A DNA stretch of 64,000 nucleotides from Flectonema sp. DT1601 (Eukaryota > Euglenozoa > Diplonemea > Diplonemida > Diplonemidae), in contig OZ025785.1 in assembly GCA_964019425.1 (NCBI GenBank), positions 1,325,501 to 1,389,500 of the forward strand, written 5' to 3'. Below the pieces are notes generated by a model. It was not told where the DNA came from. It did not search any database and was given only the letters and a program-made list of their open reading frames with translations. The position numbers and the translations under genes are program-made. Positions 1-14,443 of this stretch are shown here, piece after piece (position 1 is the stretch's first letter; every line of letters begins with the position of its first letter).

Positions 1-425
1 TGCCTTTTTTATCCTTATTTCTTTTTTGGCCTCGCGTGTTACTTGCGTTGAAGCTCCTCGTTCTTGCTTTTTTTTTTGTTTTGTTTTTGTTGTTTCATCC
101 AATCCTCAAATTATCGATAAATGTTTTGGTTTTACATCTTTCAGTACGACGTGTTCCGACTACGATAATAAATATAAATATTCTTTACTGCAGTTGCCTG
201 TTTTATTAATCTTTTGGTTAATGTGGTTTAGAAAAGTGTATTTTAAAGAAGGCATACGCGATCAAGTAAGGGGAAAACCAAAACTCAATTTTTTTTTATT
301 TTTTTTTATTTTTTTTTTTTGATTATTTTTTTTTTTAACTATTGAGAGTTAAGTGTGGGTTTTTGTGGCTGTTATCTTTTTTTCTCAAAATTCCAAAACA
401 CAACAGTCGTCAGATGGTCAACTAG

Positions 426-453
<28 letters not shown>
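1..453. other. A/T-rich intergenic DNA
   Basis: No supportable gene. Long T runs fill the second half, and a run of roughly 30 A ends immediately before the first gene's ATG at 454. A short open frame at 26-322 is mostly poly-Phe from T runs and has no recognisable domain. Confidence 0.7.
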
Positions 454-457
<4 letters not shown>

Positions 458-2569
458 GTTCACTCCAGCTATTAGTAATAGTAAGCAGTAAGGCTTTGAT
501 ATCTTCCCTTGTAAGGGAATCCTTCACAACTTTCATTCCGAATACAACTATCTCTCCAATCTTACAAAAGACTACGTCTGGTGATGAAAGAGACTCAGTC
601 GACTATTACGACATCGGTTATTGTAATAAAGGAACTTTAACTAATAAAAATAAAATAAAATCATCCACCCTACACGACATGGTATTTGCTGACTATAAAC
701 AAACCAGTCCATTTGAATTTACTGTGATGGAAGATCTTTGGTGTAAAAAAATAACGACATGCAGCGGGTATAGTTTTGAAAGTTTTCTAAATTATCTTCA
801 GCTGCTTAAATTTGATAACTTAATACGATCTGACTACAGAATTAACATGGAATTGGCGGGGATTCCGTTGGTTTCAACACACGAATTTCGAACTGAAACC
901 CGAAACAGTCAATGCAGTAGTCAACTTGAACGAGGTCAAAATAATATTTTATTATTTCCTGAACTAGTCTCAAACTCCGTCAAAGGTGTTCCCGTTGGAG
1001 GATGTGAATCAGGAATGTCCTTTATATACAACCATTATGACTTCTTTGTCTACTACAACACTCATTCACATGAGTCTGGAGAGGTTTTCATAACTGGGTT
1101 TGAAGTTCATCCTAGAAGCATTCTTTCTTGGAAATGCTCAAAAGGAGGTGTTAAAGTGTTTTCAGATGTAAAAAATGGTCCGAGAAAAGTTCAACTAACT
1201 CTGAAAAAGGTGTCGTGGACGTACTCTGTTGCGTGGATTAGAAAACCTGACAGCACTTGGTCCTCTTCTGTTGACTATTTGTTTAGAAGTAGTCGAATGA
1301 ATAAATCAATATCTGAAGAAATAGCATCAGTTCACTGGTTTCGATCAATCACGTCACTTTTGATTATATCGACTTGTTGTTCGATCGTATTTTTGTTGTT
1401 AAAAATTCACATCCGATTAGAACTTCAAAAAATTGATCTTTGCAAAGATGAAACCCTCTCACCCCAAAACATAAAGGGACCAAAAGGATGGTTCACAGTA
1501 AGACACATTCTACTGGAGCCTCCAAAGCATCCTTCTTTATTTATTTATTTTATATCGATTGGTAGTCAATTGTGTTTTATAATCGTATCGCTGGTGATTT
1601 TCATACCGTCGGGATACTTCTTTCCTTCTTGTAGGCCTTCAGTACCATTGACAGTGTCGTTGTTGTTTATTTTATCAAATTCATTGTGTGGATATGTTGC
1701 TGGAAGTTTAACTGTTGTTCTTCAGCTATCGGAGAGGTTTTCTCAGAAGATTGTGGGAGTATCACTCGTGATTCCATTGTTTACAATTATTACTTTACAC
1801 GCGATAGGTCGTTGTACCTGGTTGGTATTATTTGGCGTCTGTGTAGTTTCGTTGGTTGGAATCTCTGTTGCTTTATTCGGTGCTTCTGTTGCTGTTCGCA
1901 ATTGCCGAAAACAACGAAAGCATTCTGCTCCTGTTAGGAATACTGTGAGAAGTCCAATACCACTTTCGAATATTGCCATGGTCTTGGTATGGATTGTTTG
2001 GTTTATTGTTGTTGGTTAGCATACCTCTGGTGTTTTAAACGAGAAAATAACAACAACAACACAGCTTCCTGGAGTGTTTCCCTTTGTCGTTGCGAACTTA
2101 GAATTGAGATTGATAATGAAAGCAATCTGGCAGGTATGTTTGTTTATAAACAGTCATCCTGATTAAAGAGTTATGAAGGTATTATCTAAACAACACACAG
2201 GGACAAGTATCGAGTCTCATTATTTACTCTGAAGTATCGATTATTGTCATTGCGATGGTAGCATGCATGAGCTCAGTGTTGTTCGTTTATTACTCTCTCT
2301 GTTGTGAAGAACATCGTTGGTGGTGGAGGTCATTCTTATCATCGGTTGGTCTCGGTATATACACCTTCTTGTACGCAGTTAAACATCACTTCTCAAAGTT
2401 GGAATTCACTCGTAGTTCTGACATGACGTTTTATTATTTGTGTGTTGTTCTGATTTCGTTTATTATTTCAACGGTGGCTGGGTCTCTGGGATTTCTGTGT
2501 AGCTGGTTGTTAGTGAAAAAACTCCATACTGCAGTTGGAAAGGTTAGAAATACTACCACAGATCCCTAA
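454..2569 (+). CDS. TM9SF / nonaspanin (EMP70) membrane protein, 3 exons
   Basis: Exons as read: 454-1986, 2065-2133 and 2201-2569, all joined in phase 0, with donors GTATGG and GTATGT and acceptors ACACAG. The C-terminal half has the TM9SF layout. A lumenal region is followed by HWFRSITSLL and the first membrane helix (about residue 297). Then comes the GWFTV...LEPPKHPSLF loop and a series of hydrophobic helices. The second exon gives LPGVFPF, matching the family's LPG-x4-PFG segment, and exon 3 gives CCEEHRWWWRSF, the strongest family signature (CAEDYHWWWRSF). Nonaspanins act in Golgi/endosome trafficking. The N-terminal lumenal part is strongly diverged, I see no clear cleavable signal peptide from this start, and the usual C-terminal KxD Golgi-retention motif is absent (it ends TTTDP). 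ATG 454 follows a poly-A tract; an upstream in-frame ATG exists at 355 but translates the A run as poly-Lys, so I prefer 454. Confidence 0.88.
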
Positions 2570-2966
2570 CTGAATAATAATATATTGATTTGGTTATTTT
2601 CTCGTGTCAGTTTTGGTTGGGTTTATGATTCGTTTTGAAAAACGTAACTTTTATTCTCTGATGTGTATTAATTGACTAAAAACTTATTTTGGGGGGGTTT
2701 TTGTTTTTGTTTTGGATTCCTCAACTCAGTTGTACTAATCTATTAGAATTTTCTTCTTTAAATTAATATTTATTATTAAGGTCGAATTTGCTCAACCTTT
2801 TTTTTTTAAAGAAATTTTCCCTTTCTTAAAAAAAATTACTTTATTTATTTACAACAAATTTAATACTTACACCGTTTTTTTTTTAGAAAATAGTAAAGAT
2901 TTGTTTGACTTTTTATTCAGATTTAATTTTTTTTTTTTTATTCACCATCAGTGTCAAAGTAGTAAG
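2570..2966. other. Intergenic spacer with candidate 3' splice sites
   Basis: A/T-rich spacer with no ORF of note. Two pyrimidine-tract/AG sites (a T run ending in AG near 2885, and ATTCACCATCAG ending 2951) lie just upstream of the ATG at 2967. They could serve as 5'-UTR or trans-splice acceptors. Confidence 0.5.
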
Positions 2967-4193
2967 ATGAAGTTAATTGTCTCAGCTGGATTTTTGATTA
3001 ATTTCGTAGTCGGAATCGAGTATACTCCTGAGTTTGAGAAGAATGTGAAGGCAACTTTTATACATTCAAAGTTCAAAGACACTCCGTCAATCCCAAGAGA
3101 ACTCGACCATCAGGTTATTTCTGAGGATGAAGAAAAAGAATGGTTCGGAGATCTCTTCTACTTACAAGAGAATAGTGCTATTCAACAGATTCTAACTTGT
3201 GATGCTTGCTGGGAAATATCAATTGAAGCAGAGAGAATCTTAAGAAATCAATTACGGTACTTAACACCACGTGCGGCAGTACAACATCTACAAAGTGTAA
3301 TCTGTCTGCAAGCACCACCTCTACTTAGATTAGTGTTAGATAAGGATAATAAAGTTCTGCCTAAGTTTGGTCGTGGAAAGAAAGCTGTTGCTGGAGGTTG
3401 GGCGCAACAGGTTACTCACACGGCATGCACCGAGTGGATTCATAGCCACGACTACCATACACTTCTATCAATGGCTATTGATATTTCAAAAGGAAAAAAT
3501 CCACCTCGTCTATCAGCATGTGATGAAGAGGTTGGCTGTCACTGGCTTACACCTGGTCAAAGAACTGAAGCAGCGATAAAAGTAAAGGAAGCCAATTATC
3601 ACCGACCTGAACAATTCTACCCAGAACTTTACGGACTTCCTCAATTTCGTAAGATGGGACTCACAATGTCAAAAGAACGTAAATACTATCTGTTATACAC
3701 TGAAGAAAGAGCTAAGTTCTTGGCTCATATTGATCCTAATCACCCTCATAAATACGAACTTACAACGATGGAGTTAATCTCGTATGTTTTGTTTTTATTT
3801 TAATAAAAGTCATTCAGCTTCAATAAAAAAAAAAACACACAAAAAAAAAAAAAAAAAAAAAACAGAATGTTCATAGAAGAGAAGAACAGAGACAAGAGAG
3901 AGGAAAAGCTTCAGGAGGATATGAAAATAGCTTCAGAGAACGCAAATAAGGTATGCTTTTCATCTTTGTGTTACTTTTTTTTATTGAGTTTGGGACATAA
4001 AAATTTATACTATCAAAAAACCCGACAGCGAATTGCTCTTCAAGCTAAAATAAGAGAAATGCACGCAAAGAAAGCAGAAGCACGTAAGAAGGCTAAGGGA
4101 GAAAACCAAGAAGAAGAACCTACTTACTCTGTGCATGATGATGAAAATGATGAGAGCGAAGATATTAAAATCGATGAAAATGAGGATTTGTAA
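2967..4193 (+). CDS. Secretory-pathway protein of unknown function with cysteine-containing domain, 3 exons
   Basis: Exons 2967-3781, 3866-3950 and 4029-4193. The first intron (GTATGT...AAACAG) holds a long A run, and the join TC|A gives Ser. The second intron is 78 nt, a multiple of three with no stop, so its retention would keep the frame. ATG 2967 gives a hydrophobic signal-peptide-like start (MKLIVSAGFLINFVVG); the longer frame from 2901 only adds a poly-Phe stretch. The mature protein has a CDAC pair near residue 78, then more Cys in a helical region (VICLQAPPL), which is loosely saposin- or canopy-like. The C-terminal part is charged, with Lys/Arg-rich then Asp/Glu-rich sequence ending KIDENEDL. 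That ending resembles an acidic lumenal tail but is not a canonical KDEL. I do not recognise the family; ER lumen or secreted location is an inference. Confidence 0.75.
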
Positions 4194-5464
4194 GTACGCA
4201 GTTTGCCATCATCTGTGGGATGTGTCATCAGTAGAAATATTTGATTTAGTTTTTCAACTTATTTGCCGTCTTTTTGCGATTGTAGAAATAACGAAACGTA
4301 ACGACGATATTGTGTGACTACCTGCTCAGGCTCTTTTATGTTGTTCCTCCCTGTTTGCCTATTGCTATGTTCTGCAGTAAGCATTACGACTTGTTGTGTT
4401 GTTTTCTTTAGTTTTTCAATGAGATTTGTCTGTTGTTGGTAGTAGGATTATTAGCACCTACCACGCCACGGTGATTGAGTTGCCAACTCGGAAATAAATA
4501 CACTTGTAACTTTATATGTGGGACTATATATAGCCCGCAGTGACGTAACCCAAGGCGGGTTTCTGCCTTGAGTAAGGTCCCAACCCAACCCTCCGATCCT
4601 CCTCTTAATTAACCCCGGTGACTGGATGTGGTTAGCTGCTTTCAAAATTCATGAGTTTTTTATTATATTTTTCTTTATCTCACGTAACTCTCGTATAGTA
4701 AGTTTTCTATTTATCTTTCGGGGTTGCATTCTCATGTGTTTTTTTTAATTTCATTTTTGCGGCATCAAAATCCTATCCTATCATTTTTTTTTTTTTTTTT
4801 TTAAATTCACGCCCACACTGAATGTGAATGAAGACAACATAGATTACTTCTTCGGTGCCCTTCACTTTAATTTTTTCACATTTCATTACTTTGTGTGTTC
4901 ACCTCTTTAGATCTGAATTATTAATGATGTTTATTGGTCTGTCAACACTTACAAGTCATGATGAAGGGTTCGCATTTTTAATTTTTTTTGCATTGAGAGG
5001 CTGGAGAGCCTCTTAATAGAGAGTGGGAAAAACCAATACGAAAAAAAAAACAAACTAAAAAACTAAAAAATAAATAAATAAATAAATAAGAAACGAAGAC
5101 CTTTAACTAAATAAATGGTTAAATTACACACGGAAAGCAGTTTTTTTTTTTTTTTTTTTTTTTTTTTGTTCAAATTCGTAGCGTATTTGAAAAAAAAAAA
5201 AAAGATTTTATGAAATGACCTGTTACCCGCAGTAGTACCACATGTGATGGAAGTTTCTCTTCCAATCATCACGAGTTATAAAGGTAAAAAAAAAAAAAAA
5301 AAATTAAGAAAAAGAGCAAGTTTGTAGTTCTCTCTCGTTTGTCAGTTTTGCCATATTATCGGTAGAACTGGCTGGTCGATACGAATGGGGTGTTTTTCCC
5401 TTTTTATGTTTTTTTAGATAAATGTAATGATATTTACTATTCGTATTCTCTCATAGCCACTACC
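4194..5464. other. 1.27-kb intergenic region with a GC-richer structured patch
   Basis: No coding gene supported. 4450-4640 is visibly richer in G+C than its surroundings and holds short inverted repeats (GAGTT-gcc-AACTC near 4478, CAAGGC...GCCTTG near 4551). A 7-bp hairpin with GGAG loop lies at 4996-5013. The rest is A/T homopolymer, including a T run of about 28 near 5140-5167. TTCTCTCATAG at 5446-5456 is a good candidate 3' splice site 8 nt before the next ATG. Confidence 0.5.
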
Positions 5465-5908
5465 ATGTCGGTGAAGCGAACTAGAGAGTTCCTCGAACTC
5501 GGTGGCGACGGAAAAGTCAATTGTGTGAAAGAGCTACTTGGAGATGCGCAACCAGTCCCGACAGAGAATACGGTAAAATGTAGTGTTAAAGATTTCTTGA
5601 ATAGAGCAAAATTAGATGACAAACCTCCAAAATGCATCGAAGGGAGAGTATCACCCTGCACTGATCAACAAGTTGAAATAGATCTCGCATTAGATGATTT
5701 GGTTCCAGTAGATAATCAAAGCACCACTGATAAGATTGATGGGGTTCTACTTCCAACAGATAAAACAAAAGAATGGATGGAAGAATCAAAGCAATCACAA
5801 GGTGTTGCTCTCACTAATATGGTGTTGTCGTTGTTTGAAAAAGATTCAAATTACGAGAGCGATGCTTCCTCATCATCGACTTCATCTGAAGTCCCAAAAG
5901 CTGACTAA
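5465..5908 (+). CDS. Small hypothetical protein, 147 aa
   Basis: Unrecognised protein. ATG 5465 is chosen over the in-frame 5390 because a pyrimidine-rich tract plus AG lies between them and the sequence becomes coding-like only after it. It is hydrophilic with no membrane segment, basic at the start (MSVKRTREFLELGG), acidic in the middle, and ends in a Ser-rich tail. There are scattered Cys but no metal-binding pattern. The sequence repeatedly alternates short hydrophobic and charged stretches, so it may be largely disordered. The even codon use and lack of stops support a real gene. It sits 277 nt before the polyubiquitin start. No function is assigned. Confidence 0.6.
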   Translation: MSVKRTREFLELGGDGKVNCVKELLGDAQPVPTENTVKCSVKDFLNRAKLDDKPPKCIEGRVSPCTDQQVEIDLALDDLVPVDNQSTTDKIDGVLLPTDKTKEWMEESKQSQGVALTNMVLSLFEKDSNYESDASSSSTSSEVPKAD

Positions 5909-6107
5909 AATCCAACAATTTGATTAGTGTTGGTTTTGTTATTTGCAGTTTACTTGTTGTACTCTTCGTTTGTTTTAGAGAATTCTTTGTGTCGGGAATC
6001 AGCTGGGAATTGCTCGTTGCCTGCCACAAGCACACAAAATAAGTAGCATCCGAAACAAAGAAGAAAAGGAAAGTAATACCTCACCTCCCCCCTAACCTCT
6101 TTGGTGA

Positions 6108-8927
<2,820 letters not shown>

Positions 8928-9624
8928 ACTCTGTGATGATGACTTGTGTTAGAAAACCTTCCTCCACCTGTCGAGCTTTATCTTTATGATAGTTGCTTGA
9001 AGTATTCTATAGCCTTCTTTTAAAAAACAGCTTTGTGCGAATACAAAATAGACAGAAAAAAAAGAAAAAAAAAAATAAAACCATGAAAAATGTAACAAAA
9101 AAAAAAAAAAAATAACTTACTAAGAGACCAAAAGATACAAGATCTCTTGTGATAAAGCCGCCTCTCCTCCTCCCCATAAAAGAAAATTAAAAAAAAAAAA
9201 AAAAAAAAAAGATTATATCCAAAACGTGAATCAGCTAACTCCTTCGCGTGTGATATTGGGTTCCCCTTCTTCCTTTGTCTTAAAAAGAATTTCTTTGTGA
9301 GTTTAAATGACGTGAATTAAACTTTCATACTTTCTCTCCCTCTTTACACATTTTTTTTTTCTTTCTGCCTCTTTGTGTACTTAGAGAGTATTCCTTTTCA
9401 CAGTTTTTTTCTTTTCGTTTTTCCTCTCTCTTTATATAGTTTTACTTTTGCAGATGTCGGTTAATTATTCTTTTGTTTAAAAACAGATTCGACAGCAACA
9501 ACAGCGGTGATGAAATGTGATAACTAAACCTGTTTTATTATTATTATTATTATTTTTTTTAAAACAGATAGTCAAGACACCCTCCGGGTGTCAACACTCT
9601 CACAATTCCGAAGTCCCCAGAACA
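8928..9624. other. Intergenic region after polyubiquitin
   Basis: The likely polyubiquitin 3' UTR is followed by repeated A runs (near 9057-9112 and 9189-9210) and pyrimidine-rich DNA (9280-9450). A T run ending in AAAACAG at 9568 is a candidate splice acceptor for the next mRNA. No gene is seen. Confidence 0.55.
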
Positions 9625-11012
9625 ATGCATCTCGCCAAGGCAATGTACTTCATCAACACAGTTGCCGCCATCCCTTGGGGGCGGTATAAGGTTGTGTATT
9701 TTTATAGATTAGGACTGAGTGCGACACAGATTGGTGTGATGAGAGGAGCAACACACACTGCTAAGTTAATAGCATGGCCATTATGGGGAGCAGTTTGTGA
9801 TTACATAAAAGACATCAGAAGTGCTCTGATTGGATCTTTAATTACTGCGACATTCGCATTAGAGATGCTGAGGTGGTGTGGAATGGGACAAGAAGTTGGT
9901 TTTACAACCGTCATAGCGCTAGCAATCTTTAGAAGCGCCATGAACGCTGAATGGCCTTTAGTGGATGCCGCTACTATTGCGTTGGTTCAACGGCAAGAAC
10001 AGCAGCACTTAGAAAGTGGAAACAGCGGTAATGCTGAAGGCTATGGCAAGCAACGTCTCTGGGCTGCTCTAGCATGGGGAGTCGCTTCATTATATGTCGG
10101 AGTTTGCATTGACCGTTATGGTATTCAAACGGTGTTTTTATTAACTTATGCTGCAGTATTTGTTGAAATTATTATTATTTTAAAATGGTTGCCTTGTGAC
10201 CTGTGTGTCCAACCTACAGCACCTCCAACAACAAAACGCGACACGATCCTGGATTGGCCTCTTGCGTTTTTGCTGAACTGTTTAATATATTCTATGGCGT
10301 ATACCATACCTGATCAGATCGTATTGCTGCATTTGGAAGCAAGTGGGGCATCTCGATCAATTCAAGGGACGGCAATTGCTTGTAGTGTCATATTTGAGAT
10401 TCCCGTGTTTTATTATAGTGATTATCTTACTCAAATATTCTCAGCTAGAGCATTGATAACCATTGCGCAGTTTGTTTTTATCTTTCGTTTGTTATTGTAT
10501 CTGGTGGTGGTTGATTATGATTTAAGATTTATTATTCCAATTCAATTATTGAATGGATTCTCATTTGGATTGTTGTGGGCTTCAGCTGTTCCATACATTC
10601 AAAGCAACGCACCCAGTGGAAATGAAATTTTTGCTCAATCAGTGCTTTGCACTGTCTGGGGTACTCTGGGACCTGCTGTTGGTTCCATTTTGTGGGGTTA
10701 TATCTACGACAGGTACGGCATCAAGACGGTTTATCATGGTGGAATCGCAATGGTGCTTTTTACTTTGTTCACTCTAACACTACCCCGCTACTGGTGGACT
10801 GATAAGCGAGAACCTACTTTGCCAGACAGTCCGACTTTACGAGCACCAACTGTTTCGTGGCGAATTACCAGCAAACACACTCCTCTGTATGTTTTTGTGT
10901 TTTTTCAAAATTTCCATAACAACAAGATTAGTTAACTTAATAAACAAACAACAGGGAACACCTTTGTACCTCTGACGATGAGTCTCACATACATCATCAT
11001 TCTGATCGATAA
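9625..11012 (+). CDS. Major facilitator superfamily transporter (MFS_1-like/MFSD6-like), 2 exons
   Basis: Exons 9625-10886 and 10955-11012. The 68-nt intron has GTATGT...AACAG, and the join CT|G gives Leu; the ORF otherwise runs into intron sequence and stops. The product is about 440 aa with around 12 hydrophobic helices in two similar halves. The first loop after helix 2 reads PLWGAVCDYIKD, matching the MFS loop 2-3 signature (G-x3-D-x2-x-R/K). The second half has a similar LWGYIYDRYG in its terminal loop. The start fold (FINTVAAIPWGRYKVVYFYRLGLSATQIG) resembles the MFS_1-like/MFSD6 branch, where helix 1 runs into 'L G L S xx Q I G'. The tail is hydrophilic and His-rich. The substrate cannot be told. 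ATG 9625 follows a candidate acceptor ending at 9568; the longer in-frame start at 9517 would translate the T run. Confidence 0.8.
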
Positions 11013-11929
11013 TTGAATTCTTCTGAAGAGAAGGAATTCATAAATAGGAGTCTGTACCTACCCCTTACATTGCAAAACTGCAAACAATTACAAATCAAGT
11101 CATACTGTAATGTTAGACTAGTGGTCGTTGCCTTAGTGTTGTATCACACAGTTCGACATTAAGTATTCTTGATATTAAATATGGAAAAAAAAAAAAAAAA
11201 ACTGCCTGTTTTTTATTTGAGGGCTCCATTGAAGGCTACTCTGTTATTGTTTTTCCTGTTTTTTTTTCTCTTTTTGTTTTTCGAAATCCTTCACTTCGAT
11301 TTCAACTCCAACTGAGTGGGTTTTGATATTACTTTTAGAGTCATCAGCAATTAGGATTGTAGTGATTACACTTTTTAGGGTGAAGAACACGATGAACCCC
11401 TTTGTGCAATTAACTGCGATTGCAACATCGGTTTTGTTGATTGTCATCATTTTCCGAATCAGAGAGCTAGTGTTTCGCTGCTTTGGAGAATGCATTGACA
11501 GGCTTTTTGAAAAATATATTTTTTTTTTTTAAAAAAATATTTTTAATATCATCGTGGTGGTCCAAGTCCCGTTCGTTCTTCACCAACAACATGACAATTT
11601 CGTGCTGAATATTACGGCACGACAAAAAAAAAAGAAGAAAAAAAAAAAAAAAAAAAAATAAGAATTTAAAAAAAAAAAAAAAAAAAAAAACAACAGTTTT
11701 GTTACGTGCCACGGATTCGGTTTCCTCACAAGCAACGTAGATCGCAACTTTCTTTTTTTTTTGATGCAGGTTCCGCATACCTCACTCATACCGCATTTTT
11801 AAATTTATTTCGTACTGCTTCGATCATTCCCATTTTGGGGTTTTAATATTGTACTTCAGAGATACCTACTTTAGTTTATTATTATCAACTAAATCGTAAA
11901 AGGGTTAGTCTCTTGTCCAACAGTACCAG
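11013..11929. other. Intergenic region rich in A/T homopolymers
   Basis: No supportable gene. Open frames on both strands here are artefacts of long A/T runs (11626-11692 is nearly all A). A GC-moderate island at 11280-11490 has a 60-70 codon open frame, but I see no domain or splice context. Confidence 0.55.
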
Positions 11930-13916
11930 ATGCATACAACATGTCGTCAAATTGTATTGTTTTCAGCGATTCTAACTGCAGTTTTACTGTTTTATGATCA
12001 AGCGCGATTAGCTAATAATCCGATTGTTATAAAACAAGAGATGGTACTGCTTAATCAAAGTAGCGTGTCCTTAATTGATAATGTGATTGATGATGAAGGA
12101 ATGATTCATGAAGGAGTACTGTCTGATGATGGGGAATTAGAAGTTGAACCTCCAACACTGTCAGGTAATGTATCAGGAACTCAATTGGAAAGCTCTTTAC
12201 AATTTACAAAACTTCATGAAGAGGGTTGGCAACAGCTAAGATCAACATTGCTAAAAGAGAATAGCGAAAGATATCAAGACAGAGATTTGGTAGAACAAAT
12301 ATGTAATCAGGTTGGTGATGAAGAAGACAAATGGATGTGTCGACGAAGGGGAAAACGACTCGCATTACGATTTAAGAAATACTACACAGATGATGCTGTA
12401 GTCATGCTAAACAGAAGTGGTAGTGAAAGACAATTCAGTGATAATCCTGAAAATAGTATCGGTCACATCATTGTAAGAATTGTTAATGGATCAATTCACA
12501 GTTTCACTCCTCGATGGATCGGAAATACAAGAAATCCATTCAAATTCTACGATGAACTGATCCTGAATAGGATAGTACAAGTTCGTGAACGAGGTGGATT
12601 GCATCCAAATCAAACATTCGATCTTGTTGTTCTTTATGGAGATGCCTGTCAATCATCTAATTATAATGAAAACCATCTGGCCAGTCGATTTTATCCAACT
12701 GTGTCTTATTCGTTTTCAAAGAAAAAATGTCCTCATCGGTTGGTTGCTCCGTGGATAGATATGATTCAGGTTTGGTTTTACTTTTTTTAAAAAAAAAAAA
12801 AAATGAAAAAAAAAAAAAAAAAAAAAAAACCCCCTTCAGGATATCAGTTCCAGTATATCACCAAGCCATCAACCAGAGTGGTCAACTCTCAAGGATGGTG
12901 CTATTTTCAGAGGGGCTCTTAATAACAAATATAGATTACACACCTCAATGTTATCCGTTCTTTATGGCAAGGGGTTTATTGATGCTGGATTGACCTCTAA
13001 ATATTCATGTCCAGAACTGACAAGGCAATTAAAGAACAGTTCTGATTTGTACAAAAAATTATATCCATGCAATACAAAAGGAATAACAAAAAGAGCTTTA
13101 TCATGGTTAACGATGAGAGGATATCGGTATCTGATTTCTATTGATGGAAACGGTGCTCCACTACGATTTGAGCCATACTTGAAAGCGCCAGGTGTTGTAC
13201 TGCGTGTGGGCAGTCATTATCTACAGGGATTGACGACTACTGACACTATCCCGTACGTTCATTACGTTCCAATAACTGCAAACATTTCTGGGATGAAACA
13301 GTCTTTTGACGATTCGCTCCATTGGTTAAGAAATAATCAACACATCGCTATCAATATATCAAAAGAGAGTACTCGTTGGGCTCTTAAACACACAACCGAA
13401 AGAGCAAAAAACCAAATGTGGGCAATCATATTTGCGCTTCACAGCAGGCACTGGAAGGGAGGAGAACCACCTGCGGGGATGAAAACGAACGGACCGATTA
13501 CTTGTGAAAATATTAAACAGTTTTCTGGAACTATGCATGCGAGAAAATCAATAAATACTGCATGCTCTTGGGATGATAATAAGCTGAATGATGTAATAAG
13601 TAAAGAGTTGCTGCAGGTGAAGTCTCTTAATAAACGTGAGATGGAATCAGCGAGTTTACGTTTTTTAAATTACACGGCCGAACAGCTTGATGAGATCAGA
13701 CTTCATGGCTCTGTGAGGGAAAAGTTTTTTCTTAAAAAGTTTGCTACTCATAGATTGGTATTCAAACGTAAAACACCTCGTCATACTTCAGCTCTTCTTC
13801 GTGTGGTATCAGTCTGTTCGATACCATTTGTTATGTGTGCTGTGATGTTTTTAGTTATGAAATATTTAAAGTGCCTTTCTAATAGCAGCCGATCAAAACT
13901 CAACAAACCAACTTGA
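11930..13916 (+). CDS. GT90 (CAP10-like) glycosyltransferase, 2 exons
   Basis: Exons 11930-12769 and 12840-13916. The 70-nt intron has GTTTGG...CTTCAG and contains long A runs; the join is phase 0. The N-terminus has a signal-anchor (IVLFSAILTAVLLFYDQ), giving a type II Golgi/ER topology. The catalytic half begins in exon 2 with KDGAIFRGALNNKYRLH, which fits the family 'F-R-G...R' motif. It continues with YRYLISIDGNGAPLRFEPYL, the 'D-x-D-G-x...R' core, then PGVVLRVGSHY and YVHYVPITANIS. These are the recurring GT90 elements (CAP10, POGLUT). The family moves UDP-sugars onto proteins or polysaccharides in the secretory pathway; the donor and acceptor here are unknown. A second hydrophobic segment near the C-terminus (FVMCAVMFLVMKYL) is unusual for the family and would make a two-pass protein. 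Confidence 0.82.
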
Positions 13917-14443
13917 GATTTATTCCTTACCACTGATATGATCAATCATATCGAATTTGTTTAGTCTGTCTTCGTCTGTTGTTTGTTTATATGATTTATT
14001 ATCAATGAACTGAGGAAATCACTCTACTCCTGCAACACATTATTGTCGCATGTCGGGTGGGGTAGTGGTAGTGATCATCGAAGGACAACTCGTAGTTGCG
14101 TAACTCGATTTCTTTTTCTTAGTTGTTTGAATAAACTACTAAGTGACCAATTGTCAATTTTTTTTTTACGAAAAACCGAAACCTCGGGTCTGTCGGTTAC
14201 AGCATTGTTTTCGGACAGTTTCTTCGGGTTTTCAAGGAACCAACACCTCACCAGCGATTCTCCAGGAATTCAAATTCCTGTTACGTAGATTGGCAGCATG
14301 CTAAAAACCATTTTATCTCTTTATTGCTTTATTGGGCTTCGATTTCAATCGCAGATCAGTCAGTTGAAGAGAGTCTTACTAAAAATACTAAAAAAAAAAC
14401 ATCAATTTACTCAGATCTTTAAAAAAAAAAAAAAAAAAAAACG
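13917..14443. other. Intergenic region
   Basis: A weak 81-codon frame at 14043-14288 has no domain and is spanned by a T run, so I do not call it. An A run of about 20 ends two bases before the next ATG (14444). Confidence 0.5.

Noticed and set aside
26-322. 98-codon + strand ORF
   Set aside because: Largely Phe/Lys from T/A runs, ends in poly-Phe, no domain.
11467-11789. Reverse-strand ORFs of 69 and 103 codons
   Set aside because: Poly-Phe translations of long A runs.
14043-14288. 81-codon ORF before the Glu/Val gene
   Set aside because: No domain, crosses a T run, and lies in otherwise spacer-like DNA.
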